A DNA stretch of 64,000 nucleotides, taken from NCBI RefSeq assembly GCF_020181615.1, contig NZ_CP084029.1:1227043-1291042 (forward strand), read 5' to 3'. The first letter of the stretch is position 1, and each line of letters starts with the position of its first letter. Below, one piece after another: positions 1 to 8,050 of this stretch. The DNA comes from [Mycobacterium] crassicus (GTDB lineage: Bacteria > Actinomycetota > Actinomycetes > Mycobacteriales > Mycobacteriaceae). A program made the translations under genes and the position numbers. The notes under the pieces are model-generated. The model saw only the letters and a list, made by a program, of their open reading frames with translations, was not told where the DNA came from and did no database searches.

Positions 1-752
1 TCACCGGGTTCCGGCGGCTCGGGGTCGGAGCTGCTGAAGCGGTCCAGGATCGCTCGCGCCGTCGGCCGGTCCAGCACCGACCGCGCCGTGCTGGTGTCCA
101 GCAATGCCGACGTGCTGCGCAGCATGCGCGTCAGCCGCCCGGCCGGCGCCCCCCGCTCTGAGTCGTCCGATCCCGGGTCCGGCGTTGTCGGGTCACCACC
201 GTTGAGGCTCACCGCGAGCTTCAGGTCGGCGTTGACCGCGCACAACGGCGCCATCGGCAGCGGGTCGAGAATGCCGCCGTCGGCGAGGAGTTTCCCGTCG
301 ACCACATGCGGTGCGATCACCCCGGGAATGGCGATCGAGGCGCGGATCGCGGTGTCGACCGGCCCGCGCTGCAACCACACCGACCGGCCCGCGATCAGGT
401 CCGTCGCCACGGCGGTGTAGGGAATCGGCAGTCGTTCGATATCGATGTCGCCCAGGATGTCCCGGACGACGTCGAGAATCTTGCCGGCCCGCAGCACGCC
501 GGCCGCGGTGAATGACGGGTCCAGCAGCCGCAACACCGCACCCTGGGTCAGCGACTTGGCCCATTCGGCGAACTCGTCGAGCCGACCGGCCGCCTGCAGG
601 CCGCCGACCAGCGCACCCATCGACGACCCGGAGATTCCGGCGATCTCGTAGCCGCGCGCACGAAGTTCGGTGATCACCCCGATGTGGGCGTACCCGCGCG
701 CCCCGCCACTGCCCAGCACCACCGAGACCCGCGGTGGAGTTGAAGAACCCAT
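1..752 (-). CDS. Patatin-like phospholipase/esterase (3' end cut by window)
   Basis: Serine lipid acyl hydrolase of the bacterial patatin family, predicted to cleave acyl esters. The first 250 residues are present and the C-terminus runs off the window. The family signature is visible in order: glycine-rich oxyanion loop GSGGARG at residues 14-20, nucleophile elbow G-S-S-M-G with Ser44, and the second dyad member Asp158 in DGG. The start is the ATG whose complement lies at 750-752, preceded by a gagggg Shine-Dalgarno-like stretch. I see no signal peptide. It corresponds by position and motifs to M. tuberculosis Rv1062. Physiological substrate unknown. Confidence 0.85.
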   Translation of the reverse strand, partial: MGSSTPPRVSVVLGSGGARGYAHIGVITELRARGYEIAGISGSSMGALVGGLQAAGRLDEFAEWAKSLTQGAVLRLLDPSFTAAGVLRAGKILDVVRDILGDIDIERLPIPYTAVATDLIAGRSVWLQRGPVDTAIRASIAIPGVIAPHVVDGKLLADGGILDPLPMAPLCAVNADLKLAVSLNGGDPTTPDPGSDDSERGAPAGRLTRMLRSTSALLDTSTARSVLDRPTARAILDRFSSSDPEPPEPG

Positions 753-884
753 GCCCCTCATTCTGCGGGTTGGGTCCGGCCCGATTTTTTCCTCACCGTG
801 ATTGCAAAGCTGAGCCTTGGCTAAACGACCAGTTCAGAGTGCATGGCTGGCGGTGTGCACGGATGAAATCTCGCCTGCGGTGTT

Positions 885-915
885 TTGGCCGTGCGGAGGT
901 GCCCGCCCCTAACAT
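885..915 (+). promoter_or_regulatory. Predicted leaderless promoter of the poly-Cys leader/cysteine dioxygenase transcript
   Basis: TAACAT at 910-915 fits the mycobacterial -10 consensus TANNNT and lies exactly 7 nt before GTG 923, so transcription would begin on or next to the first codon of the leader ORF. A weak -35-like TTGGCC lies at 885-890 with a 19-nt spacer. Confidence 0.5.
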
Positions 916-922
916 GACCGAT

Positions 923-967
923 GTGATGGAGCGCGCCGGATTCCAGGGTTGTTGTTGCCGCAGCTGA
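923..967 (+). CDS. Poly-cysteine leader peptide (candidate cysteine-responsive attenuator)
   Basis: A 14-codon ORF, V/M-MERAGFQGCCCRS-stop, beginning at GTG 923 (or ATG 926) directly at the predicted transcription start and ending 54 nt before the cysteine dioxygenase ATG. Three consecutive Cys codons (950-958) lie just before the stop. Known: leaderless short ORFs with C-terminal poly-Cys tracts act as cysteine-responsive attenuators in mycobacteria. A ribosome stalled on Cys codons when charged tRNA-Cys is scarce prevents an mRNA fold that hides the downstream ribosome site. Layout and the sulfur-gene neighbours match; the mRNA fold was not computed. An upstream in-frame ATG exists at 914 but lies inside the -10 box. 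Confidence 0.65.
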   Translation: MMERAGFQGCCCRS

Positions 968-1021
968 ATGCTGCCGCCGACCCCTTCCTGAATCCACCCC
1001 ATCCGTTCTGGAGTTCTCATC

Positions 1022-1558
1022 ATGGCCATCGCTGAACCCATCGCGCTGCGACACTCGCCCTCCGGGCCCCGTTCGCTGCGCCTACCCGACCTCCTGCAGA
1101 CCACCGACCTGGCCGCCGACGCGGTGCTGGCCGGCCGCTACCAGCACCTGCTGCCCACATCCGGTCTGCCCACCGACAGCCGCTGGTTCACCCGTATCCA
1201 CGGCGACGAGCGGCTCGACATCTGGCTGATCAGCTGGGCGCCGGGGCACGCCACCGAACTGCACGATCACGGCGATTCGCTCGGCGCATTGACCGTGCTG
1301 TCCGGGTCTCTGGATGAATTCCATTGGGATGGAGAGCAGTTGGCGCGTCGCCGGCTGGAAGCCGGAGACCAGGCCGCGTTCTCCCGGGGTTGGGTCCACG
1401 ACGTGGTCTGGGCGCCGTCACCCGCGCCGGTCGGCCCTACGCTGAGCGTCCACGCCTACTCGCCGCCGCTGGCCGAAATGTCCTACTACGACGTCACGAG
1501 CAGCAACACGCTGCGCCGTCAACGCACCGAACTCACCGAACACCCGGAGGCATCGTGA
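1022..1558 (+). CDS. Cysteine dioxygenase-like cupin protein
   Basis: Cupin of 178 aa resembling bacterial type I cysteine dioxygenase, which oxidises L-cysteine to cysteine sulfinate using a mononuclear iron. The metal-binding histidines are visible as H81-x-H83 in ELHDHGDS and H126 in GWVHDVVW. Tyr146 in the YSPPL motif matches the catalytic Tyr of the family. A GGAG at 1010-1013 lies 8 nt before the ATG. The stop overlaps the GTG of the following rhodanese gene (GTGA), so the two are translationally coupled. The poly-Cys leader upstream suggests cysteine-responsive control. That is paradoxical for a purely catabolic enzyme, because such attenuators turn genes on when cysteine is low. Confidence 0.8.
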   Translation: MAIAEPIALRHSPSGPRSLRLPDLLQTTDLAADAVLAGRYQHLLPTSGLPTDSRWFTRIHGDERLDIWLISWAPGHATELHDHGDSLGALTVLSGSLDEFHWDGEQLARRRLEAGDQAAFSRGWVHDVVWAPSPAPVGPTLSVHAYSPPLAEMSYYDVTSSNTLRRQRTELTEHPEAS

Positions 1559-2037
1559 CCGTGCTCACCACCAGTCGTATCGACGGGATGCTCCGGGCGG
1601 CACGGGCCCGGATCAACCGGCTCAACGCCACCGAGGTGCCCGCGGCGTTGCGCAGTGGCGGGTACCTGGTCGACATCCGGCCGGCAGCCCAGCGCGCCCG
1701 GGAGGGCCAGGTGCCCGGTGCCCTGGTGATCGAACGCAATGTGCTGGAGTGGCGCTGCGACCCGACCAGTGACGCCCGGTTGCCGCAGGCCGTCGATGAC
1801 GATGTGCAGTGGGTGATCCTGTGCTCGGAGGGTTACACCTCGAGCCTGGCCGCCGCCGCGCTGCTCGACCTGGGTCTGCATCGCGCCACCGACGTGATCG
1901 GCGGGTATCACGCTCTGGCCGCCGCCGGGGTGTTGGTTGAGCCGAATGGGTCGAGAGGCTTGGACAGGTTGGGCATCGGTGCCCAACACCGGTCGGAGCC
2001 GCTCGGTTTCGTCTGCGGTCCACGCCGCTGGATGTGA
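1555..2037 (+). CDS. Rhodanese-like sulfurtransferase
   Basis: Single-domain rhodanese of 160 aa, expected to carry sulfane sulfur on Cys90 of the active-site loop CSEGYTSS. The fold is also supported by the LVDIRPAAQR stretch at 38-47, typical of the rhodanese N-terminal half. The start is GTG 1555, sharing four bases (GTGA) with the end of the cysteine dioxygenase gene, with GGAGG about 6 nt upstream. Pairing of a cysteine-oxidising cupin and a rhodanese under a poly-Cys leader suggests a role in sulfur or persulfide balance. It converges on the alpha/beta-hydrolase gene with 5 nt between stops. Confidence 0.8.
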   Translation: MTVLTTSRIDGMLRAARARINRLNATEVPAALRSGGYLVDIRPAAQRAREGQVPGALVIERNVLEWRCDPTSDARLPQAVDDDVQWVILCSEGYTSSLAAAALLDLGLHRATDVIGGYHALAAAGVLVEPNGSRGLDRLGIGAQHRSEPLGFVCGPRRWM

Positions 2038-2042
2038 CGGTG

Positions 2043-3710
2043 CTAGCTGGTCTCGCCGCTGTGTAGCAGGTGCCGCAGGCGCTCGGTCTTCTCCGCCGTC
2101 CAGCCCGGTGGCTGCAGCACCGCTGCCCAGGCGTTGGCGATGTCGTCCTGGTAGGAATGCCCGTGACCGTCCGGCACGTCGATCGCCACTGCCATGTCGG
2201 CAGAGACCTGCAGGAAGGTCACCACCGGCTTCCAATTCACCTCGGGCAACACGTCATAGCCGCGCGGTTCTTTGAGCCAATCGGGCTTCTTGAACAGCAG
2301 ATCGGAATTCCACCAGGCGATCGGGTCGGAGGCATGCTGCAGGTAGACCACCCGCGGGGTGCTCCAAGGGCCGGACGGACGCGCGAGGTCGCCGGCCCGG
2401 GCCGCAAACCGGACGTTGAGGCCGTCGTTGTAGATCGGCAGGACCTCCGGGGAGCCCTGATCGCGGTGGGTGGTGAGCTCGGTCCAGATGGTGTTCTGGA
2501 ATGTCGGCCCGGAAAACACCGCTCCGTCCGTCCGCGCCAGCACATTGTTGAGACTCATGAACGGTGCCTCACCGCCGAATGAGCCCAGGCTCTCGCCGAA
2601 CACCACCACCTTGGGTCGCTTCGATTCGGGAATCCGGCGCACCCGCGCGTCGACCGCCTCGAACAGGGCCTTCCCGGCCTGACGGGCGTTCTCCTTGTCC
2701 ACCAGGAAGGACAGCCAGCTCGGCAGGAACGAATACTGCATGCTCACGATCGCGGTGTTGCCGTTGAACAGGTACTCCAGCGCCGAAGCGTGCGCTTCGT
2801 TGACCCAGCCGGTGCCGGTCGTGGTCGCCACCGCGATGATGCCGCGATCCAGGCCGCCGGTGCGCTCGAGTTCGGCTGCGGCCAGTTCGGCGGCCGACTC
2901 GATCCCATCGGCCGAGTTCAGACCCGCATACGCGCGCACCGGTTCGGTGGCCGGGGCTCGGTTGAATGCGGTGAGCTGCGCGACGGTCGGCCCACCTTCG
3001 ACGAAGGCGCGGCCCTCTCGGCCCAGGGACTCCCACGACGCCAGTGACCCGGGACCGCCCGAGCGATGCGAGCTGCTCGGCGCCTCGGTATCGGGACCCA
3101 TTTCGTCGTTGAGGGTGGCGAAGGTGTTGTTCATGGTTCGCATGGCGACCTTCACCACGACACCGTTGAGCAGTGCCACCCCCAGTGCCATCAGCAGTGC
3201 CACCGCGATGACCGCTGAGATCCGCGGCGGCGCAATCCTATTGAGTTGCCGGACCAGCATGCGGGTCAGACGTCGGATCAGCTGGCCGACCTCGACCAGC
3301 AGGAACAACACCACCACCGCCAGCACGGCGGCCAGCGGGTAGCCCCACCACTTGAGATGGTCAACACCCATCAGGTCGCGGACGTGGTCCTGCCAGAAAT
3401 GAAACCGGACATTCATCACGATGATGCCGACGGTCCCGACCGGCAGCAGTACCGCCCAGGCCCATCGCGGCGGCGGCGGGCTGGTGTCCTTCGAACGCAG
3501 GTAGCGCACCAGCCAAACCGAGAACACCCCTAGGCCGTAGCCCGCGGCACCGGAGCCGCCGCTGACCAACCCTTGGAACACTGGGCCCCGCGGCAGCAGC
3601 GACGGTGTCAGGGACAGCCAGATGAACACCACGCCGACGGCCGTGCCGGTGAGCGTGTATCGCCGGATCCACCACGGTTTCTCGGCTGTCGGCACGGTGT
3701 CTGTCTGCAT
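2043..3710 (-). CDS. Membrane-anchored alpha/beta-hydrolase (Rv1069c-like)
   Basis: A 555-aa protein with several hydrophobic segments in the first ~200 residues (for example GVVFIWLSLTPSLL and LAAVLAVVVLFLLVEVG), followed by a cytoplasmic or periplasmic alpha/beta-hydrolase domain with the nucleophile elbow VFGESLGSFGG. A late Asp (HASDPIAWW) and His (PDGHGHSY) are plausible triad partners. This matches the Abhydrolase_9 family with its own N-terminal membrane domain; M. tuberculosis Rv1069c is the counterpart. It is probably a lipid or cell-envelope esterase; substrate unknown. It lies just upstream of echA8 on the same strand. Confidence 0.8.
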   Translation of the reverse strand: MQTDTVPTAEKPWWIRRYTLTGTAVGVVFIWLSLTPSLLPRGPVFQGLVSGGSGAAGYGLGVFSVWLVRYLRSKDTSPPPPRWAWAVLLPVGTVGIIVMNVRFHFWQDHVRDLMGVDHLKWWGYPLAAVLAVVVLFLLVEVGQLIRRLTRMLVRQLNRIAPPRISAVIAVALLMALGVALLNGVVVKVAMRTMNNTFATLNDEMGPDTEAPSSSHRSGGPGSLASWESLGREGRAFVEGGPTVAQLTAFNRAPATEPVRAYAGLNSADGIESAAELAAAELERTGGLDRGIIAVATTTGTGWVNEAHASALEYLFNGNTAIVSMQYSFLPSWLSFLVDKENARQAGKALFEAVDARVRRIPESKRPKVVVFGESLGSFGGEAPFMSLNNVLARTDGAVFSGPTFQNTIWTELTTHRDQGSPEVLPIYNDGLNVRFAARAGDLARPSGPWSTPRVVYLQHASDPIAWWNSDLLFKKPDWLKEPRGYDVLPEVNWKPVVTFLQVSADMAVAIDVPDGHGHSYQDDIANAWAAVLQPPGWTAEKTERLRHLLHSGETS

Positions 3711-3720
3711 GATGCCGCCT

Positions 3721-4503
3721 TTAGCGGTGGGTGAAGTTCGGCTTCCGCTTCTCGGTGAACGCCGCCATGCCCTCGGTCTGGTCTTCGGTGGCGAACGCGG
3801 AGTGGAACAGTCGGCGCTCGTAGAGCAGCCCCTCGGCCAGCGTGGATTCGAATGCCCGGTTGACCGCCTCCTTGGCCATCCGGGCCGCCGACAGCGACAT
3901 CCCCGCGATGGTGGCGGCGACCTTTCCGGCCTCGGCCAACAGGTCGTCGGCCGGAACCACCCGTGACACCAGGCCGCTGCGTTCGGCCTCGGCGGCGTCG
4001 ATGGTGCGCCCGGTCAGGATCAGATCCATCGCCTTGGCCTTGCCGATGGCCCGGGTCAGCCGCTGGGAACCACCCATGCCGGGCAGTACCCCCAGCTTGA
4101 TCTCGGGCTGGCCGAATTTGGCGGTGTCGGCGGCGATCAGCACATCGCACATCATCGCCAGCTCGCAGCCGCCGCCCAGGGCGTGTCCGGCCACCGCGGC
4201 GATCGTCGGGGTGCGCACCGCGGCCAGCTTGGACCAGGCGGCGAAGAAGTCGGCGGCGAACACCTCGGCGAAGCTCAGATCGGCCATCTCCTTGATGTCG
4301 GCGCCGGCGGCGAACGCCTTGGCGTTGCCGGTGATGATGATCGCGCCGATGCCGGGGTCTGCGTCCAGTTCGGCTGCGGCGGTGGTGACTTCGTTCATCA
4401 CCTGGCTGTTGAGCGCGTTGAGCGCTTGGGGCCGGTTCAAGGTGATGGTGCCGACCCGTCCGTCGCGGTCGACCAGGATGGTTTCGTAGGTGTGCTGGCT
4501 CAT
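3721..4503 (-). CDS. echA8: Enoyl-CoA hydratase EchA8
   Basis: Crotonase-fold enoyl-CoA hydratase (260 aa) that hydrates trans-2-enoyl-CoA in beta-oxidation. The oxyanion-hole sequence [11 protein letters not shown] (63-73) and GHALGGG (107-112), and the catalytic glutamates Glu114 (GGGCEL) and Glu134 (GQPEIKLG), are all present. An AAGGAG ribosome site lies a few bases before the ATG. The gene starts 9 nt after the echA9 stop, so echA9-echA8 form an operon, as in M. tuberculosis Rv1071c-Rv1070c. Confidence 0.92.
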   Translation of the reverse strand: MSQHTYETILVDRDGRVGTITLNRPQALNALNSQVMNEVTTAAAELDADPGIGAIIITGNAKAFAAGADIKEMADLSFAEVFAADFFAAWSKLAAVRTPTIAAVAGHALGGGCELAMMCDVLIAADTAKFGQPEIKLGVLPGMGGSQRLTRAIGKAKAMDLILTGRTIDAAEAERSGLVSRVVPADDLLAEAGKVAATIAGMSLSAARMAKEAVNRAFESTLAEGLLYERRLFHSAFATEDQTEGMAAFTEKRKPNFTHR

Positions 4504-4512
4504 GGGTGCTCC

Positions 4513-5550
4513 TTAGAAGGTCAGGTCGGGGTCGGCGGGGGCGAAGTAGCTTTCGATGTCGGCGTCATTGACCTCGGCCAGGGTCGCCGGTGACCATTGC
4601 GGGTTGCGGTCCTTGTCGACCAACTGGGCGCGGATGCCCTCCACCAGGTCGTGGGAGCGCAGCGAGGCGACTGAGACCCGGAACTCCTGGACCAGAACGT
4701 CTTCCAACGTGGCCAGCCCCGCCGCCCGACGCACTGAGGCCAACGTGACCGCGCAGGCGATCGGCGAGCGGGTGCCGATCAGCTCGGCGGCGGCGTTGGC
4801 ATCGGCGCTGGCGTGCGCGGCCAGGGCCGCCACGATCTGCTCGACGTTGTCGTGGGCGTAGCACTCGTCGATCCAGTCACGGTGTGCGGCAAGGGAGCTC
4901 GGTGGCGGTGTGACCGCATGTGCGTCCAGTGCGGCGGTGACCCCATCGGCGATGATCGCGGCGGTGAACTGCTCCAGGGCGTCGTGGGCGACATAGTGGT
5001 CGGCGAAACCCAGCGCGATCGCATCCGCCCCGGTGAACGGCGCACCGGTGAGAGCGGCGTGCAGACCCAATTGGCCCGGGGCTCGCGACAACAGATAGGT
5101 GCCGCCGACGTCGGGGATGAACCCGATCCCCACCTCGGGCATCGCCATCTTGGTGGTATCGGTGACGACCCGGGTGTTGGCGTGCGCGCCGACCCCGACG
5201 CCGCCGCCCATCACGATGCCGTCCATCAGCGACACGTACGGTTTGCCGTACCGGCCGATCTGCGCATTGAGCAGGTACTCGTCGTACCAGAACCGCCGCG
5301 CATCGGCCCCGTCGGCCTTGGCGCTGTGATAGATCGCGACCACGTCGCCGCCGGCGCATAATCCGCGCTCGCCGGCCCCGCGCAGTACCACCGCGTCAAC
5401 CGCCGGATCATCGGCCCAGGCGGTCAGCGCCTTGGTCAGTGCGGTGACCATCGGCCACGTCAACGAGTTGATGGCCTTCGGACGGTTGAGGGTCAGCAGG
5501 CCGACCCCGTTCTCGACATTGGTCAGGACCTCGTCATATTCGCCTGTCAC
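4513..5550 (-). CDS. echA9: Enoyl-CoA hydratase/3-hydroxyisobutyryl-CoA hydrolase EchA9
   Basis: Crotonase-superfamily protein of the 3-hydroxyisobutyryl-CoA hydrolase branch (valine degradation or acyl-CoA turnover). Visible are the CoA/oxyanion motif GLCAGGD, the second oxyanion loop GIVMGGGVGVGAHAN, and MPEVGIGFIPDVGGTY carrying the acidic catalytic residue. The GTG at 5548-5550 is chosen because it gives 345 aa, the length I recall for Rv1071c; an in-frame ATG at 5673 would add 41 residues that do not look like the family. First gene of the echA9-echA8 operon. Confidence 0.87.
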   Translation of the reverse strand: MTGEYDEVLTNVENGVGLLTLNRPKAINSLTWPMVTALTKALTAWADDPAVDAVVLRGAGERGLCAGGDVVAIYHSAKADGADARRFWYDEYLLNAQIGRYGKPYVSLMDGIVMGGGVGVGAHANTRVVTDTTKMAMPEVGIGFIPDVGGTYLLSRAPGQLGLHAALTGAPFTGADAIALGFADHYVAHDALEQFTAAIIADGVTAALDAHAVTPPPSSLAAHRDWIDECYAHDNVEQIVAALAAHASADANAAAELIGTRSPIACAVTLASVRRAAGLATLEDVLVQEFRVSVASLRSHDLVEGIRAQLVDKDRNPQWSPATLAEVNDADIESYFAPADPDLTF

Positions 5551-5709
5551 GCCTTCGCAATGTAGATACCTAGCCGTGGTCAACTGTCCCCGGGTATGGT
5601 TTGGCGGCAGAACGGCCCGTAAGTCCGTTGGGGAACCCCGGCGGGTCGTGGATCGTTGAGCAAGTGTTCGCAAACCTTCGCGTCACAGCACTAAGAGAGG
5701 ATCGGGACG

Positions 5710-6576
5710 GTGCGGGAGACCAGCAACCCGGTATTTCGTTCGATGCCCAAGCAGGGCGGCTACGCACAGTTCGGCACCGGTTTCGGGGCCGCCACAGCTG
5801 GAGCGGCGCAGCAGCAGATGAACCAGGGCTACCCCGGCCTGGAGAGTCCGCAGACCCCCTACCAGCGGGTTGAGACCCGTCCGCTGACCATTGACGACGT
5901 CGTCACCAAGACCGGTATCACGCTGGGGGTGCTGAGCGTCGCGGCGGTCATCTCCTTCTTCATGGTGTCGGCGAATCAGGCGCTGGCCGGTCCGCTGACC
6001 TTCATCGGCGCGTTCGGCGGCCTGGCACTGGTCATGGTGGCCATGTTCACCCGCAAGCAGGACAACAAGGCGCTGGTGCTCAGCTACGCGGCGCTTGAGG
6101 GGATGTTCCTCGGCGCCATCTCCTGGGTGCTGACCGCTTTCACCGTGGGGACCGGCAACGCCGGCTCGATGATCGGCCAGGCCGTGATGGGCACCCTCGG
6201 GGTGTTCGGCGGCATGCTGGTGGTCTACAAGACCGGTGCCATCCGGGTCACCCCGAAGTTCACCCGGATGCTCGTCGCCGGCATGTTCGGTGTGCTGGCC
6301 CTGATGATCGGCAACCTGGTGTTGTCGCTGTTCGGTGTCGGCGGCGGTGAGGGCCTGGGCCTGCGCAGCGGCGGCACGCTGTCGATCATCTTCTCGCTGG
6401 TGTGCATCGGCATCGCCGCGTTCAGCTTCCTGATCGACTTCGACGCAGCCGACCAGCTGATCCGCGCCGGCGCGCCGGAGAAGGCCGCCTGGGGTATCGC
6501 ATTGGGCCTGACCGTGACCCTGGTCTGGCTGTACCTGGAGATCCTGCGGCTGCTGAGCTACTTCCAGAGCGAGTGA
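5710..6576 (+). CDS. Bax inhibitor-1/YccA-family membrane protein
   Basis: Integral membrane protein of 288 aa with about seven hydrophobic helices after a ~70-residue polar N-terminus rich in Gln, Gly and Pro. The arrangement fits the Bax-inhibitor-1-like family PF12811, of which M. tuberculosis Rv1072 is a member; some family members leak calcium or protons. The start is GTG 5710, with GAGAGG about 8 nt upstream. The gene ends just before a strong intrinsic terminator at 6596. Function in mycobacteria is unknown. Confidence 0.85.
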   Translation: MRETSNPVFRSMPKQGGYAQFGTGFGAATAGAAQQQMNQGYPGLESPQTPYQRVETRPLTIDDVVTKTGITLGVLSVAAVISFFMVSANQALAGPLTFIGAFGGLALVMVAMFTRKQDNKALVLSYAALEGMFLGAISWVLTAFTVGTGNAGSMIGQAVMGTLGVFGGMLVVYKTGAIRVTPKFTRMLVAGMFGVLALMIGNLVLSLFGVGGGEGLGLRSGGTLSIIFSLVCIGIAAFSFLIDFDAADQLIRAGAPEKAAWGIALGLTVTLVWLYLEILRLLSYFQSE

Positions 6577-6595
6577 CCCGCTAGCTTTTCCCGTT

Positions 6596-6656
6596 GGCTC
6601 TGCGCTGGGGGCGCAAAAGTGCGAATAGCACCCGCCCTCAGCGCAGAGTCTTTTTT
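6596..6656. terminator. Intrinsic terminator hairpin with T-run
   Basis: The arms 6596-6613 (GGCTCTGCGCTGGGGGCG) and 6633-6650 (CGCCCTCAGCGCAGAGTC) pair with two mismatches and are followed by TTTTTT at 6651-6656. Placed 20 nt after the Bax-inhibitor-like stop, it would terminate the + strand transcript. Confidence 0.75.
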
Positions 6657-6737
6657 GTGTCGGTGGCCCCGGGCAGCACGCCGACATGGGACAGCCTGAC
6701 TCTGGGACGTCCTGAGGCGACGTCCTGAGGCGAAAAT

Positions 6738-6792
6738 GACTCTGCGCCCAGGGCGGGGGTTACTCGAACTTTCCCGCCCTGAGCGCAGAGTC
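6738..6792. repeat. Second copy of the same hairpin, next to the fadA3 stop
   Basis: The arms 6738-6757 (GACTCTGCGCCCAGGGCGGG) and 6773-6792 (CCCGCCCTGAGCGCAGAGTC) pair with one mismatch and share the GACTCTGCGC...GGGCG core with the terminator at 6596. On the minus strand it lies 8 nt after the fadA3 stop and probably acts as its terminator. Between the two hairpins the 13-mer GACGTCCTGAGGC is repeated in tandem near 6707-6732. Confidence 0.6.
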
Positions 6793-6799
6793 AACGAAA

Positions 6800-8017
6800 C
6801 TAGGAGAGCCGCTCGACGACCATGGCCATGCCCTGGCCGCCACCGACACACATGGTCTCCACGCCGAACTGCTTGTCGTGGGTGGCCAGGTTGTTCAGCA
6901 GGGTGGCGGTGATGCGGGCGCCGGTCATACCGAACGGGTGGCCGAGCGCGATCGCCCCACCGGACACGTTCAGCTTGTCCTCGTCGATACCCAGCTCGCG
7001 GGCCGAACCCAGCACCTGTACGGCGAACGCCTCGTTGATCTCGAACAGGTCGATGTCGGAGACCGACATCTTGGCGTTCTCCAGCGCCTTCTTGACGGCC
7101 TCGATCGGGCCCAGGCCCATGATCTCCGGTGACAGGCCGGACACCCCGGTGGACACGATCCGCGCCAGCGGCTTGAGGCCCAACTGCTTGGCCTTGGTGT
7201 CGCTGGTGATGATCACCGCGGCCGCCCCGTCGTTCAGCGGGCAGGCGTTGCCGGCGGTAATCGTGCCGTTGGGACGGAACACCGGCTTGAGCTGGCTGAT
7301 CTTCTCGTAGGTGGTACCGGCGCGCGGGCCGTCGTCGGTGCTGACCACGGTGCCGTCGGGCAGGGTGACCGGGGAGATCTCGCGGGCGAAGAAGCCGCTG
7401 TTGATGGCCTCCTCGGCGCGGTTCTGGCTGCGGACACCCCAGTGGTCCTGGTCCTCGCGGCTGATGCCGGTGTGCAGCACCACGTTCTCGGCGGTCTGGC
7501 CCATCGCGATGTAGACGTCGGGCAGCAGGCCGTCGGCGCGCGGGTCGTGCCACTCGGTGGCGCCGGCAGCGGCGGCCTCAGAGCGGGCCATGGCATCGTT
7601 GAACAGCGGGTTCTTGCTGTTCGGGGCGCCGTCGGCGGCACCGATGCCGAACTGCGAGACGGTCTCCACACCAGCGGAGATGAAGGCGTCGCCCTCGCCG
7701 GCCTTGATCGCGTGGAACGCCATCCGGGTGGTCTGCAGCGACGACGAGCAGTACCGGTTCACGGTCGTGCCGGGCATGAAGTCGTAGCCGAGCAGCACTG
7801 CGACGGCCCGACCGATGTTGTAGCCGGCCGCGCCACCGGGCTGGCCGCAGCCCAGCATCAGGTCGTCGATCTGGTGGGGGTTCAGCTCGGGCACCTTGGC
7901 CAGGGCAGCGGCCACCATCTGGGCGGCCAGGTCGTCGGGCCGCATGGTGACCAGAGAACCCTTGCCGGCTCGACCGATCGGCGAACGCGCAGTTGAAACG
8001 ATGACAGCTTCGGGCAC
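6800..8017 (-). CDS. fadA3: Acetyl-CoA C-acyltransferase (thiolase) FadA3
   Basis: Thiolase of 405 aa catalysing the last step of beta-oxidation (3-ketoacyl-CoA plus CoA). The acyl-accepting Cys90 lies in NRYCSSSLQT. The C-terminal catalytic His is in GHPFGMTGAR and the second Cys is in CVGGGQG. The NEAF motif is present as FEINEAFAVQ. It starts with GTG 8017 preceded by AAGGAG. Corresponds to M. tuberculosis Rv1074c. It lies 33 nt downstream of the SGNH esterase gene on the same strand and may be cotranscribed with it. Confidence 0.92.
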   Translation of the reverse strand: MPEAVIVSTARSPIGRAGKGSLVTMRPDDLAAQMVAAALAKVPELNPHQIDDLMLGCGQPGGAAGYNIGRAVAVLLGYDFMPGTTVNRYCSSSLQTTRMAFHAIKAGEGDAFISAGVETVSQFGIGAADGAPNSKNPLFNDAMARSEAAAAGATEWHDPRADGLLPDVYIAMGQTAENVVLHTGISREDQDHWGVRSQNRAEEAINSGFFAREISPVTLPDGTVVSTDDGPRAGTTYEKISQLKPVFRPNGTITAGNACPLNDGAAAVIITSDTKAKQLGLKPLARIVSTGVSGLSPEIMGLGPIEAVKKALENAKMSVSDIDLFEINEAFAVQVLGSARELGIDEDKLNVSGGAIALGHPFGMTGARITATLLNNLATHDKQFGVETMCVGGGQGMAMVVERLS

Positions 8018-8050
8018 GGTGACTCCTTGAGATCGGGTACTCCAGGGAAT

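Noticed and set aside
734..967. 77-aa reading that includes the poly-Cys leader in its last codons
   Set aside because: The upstream part overlaps the divergent patatin start and the promoter; only the last 14 codons lie downstream of the predicted transcription start.
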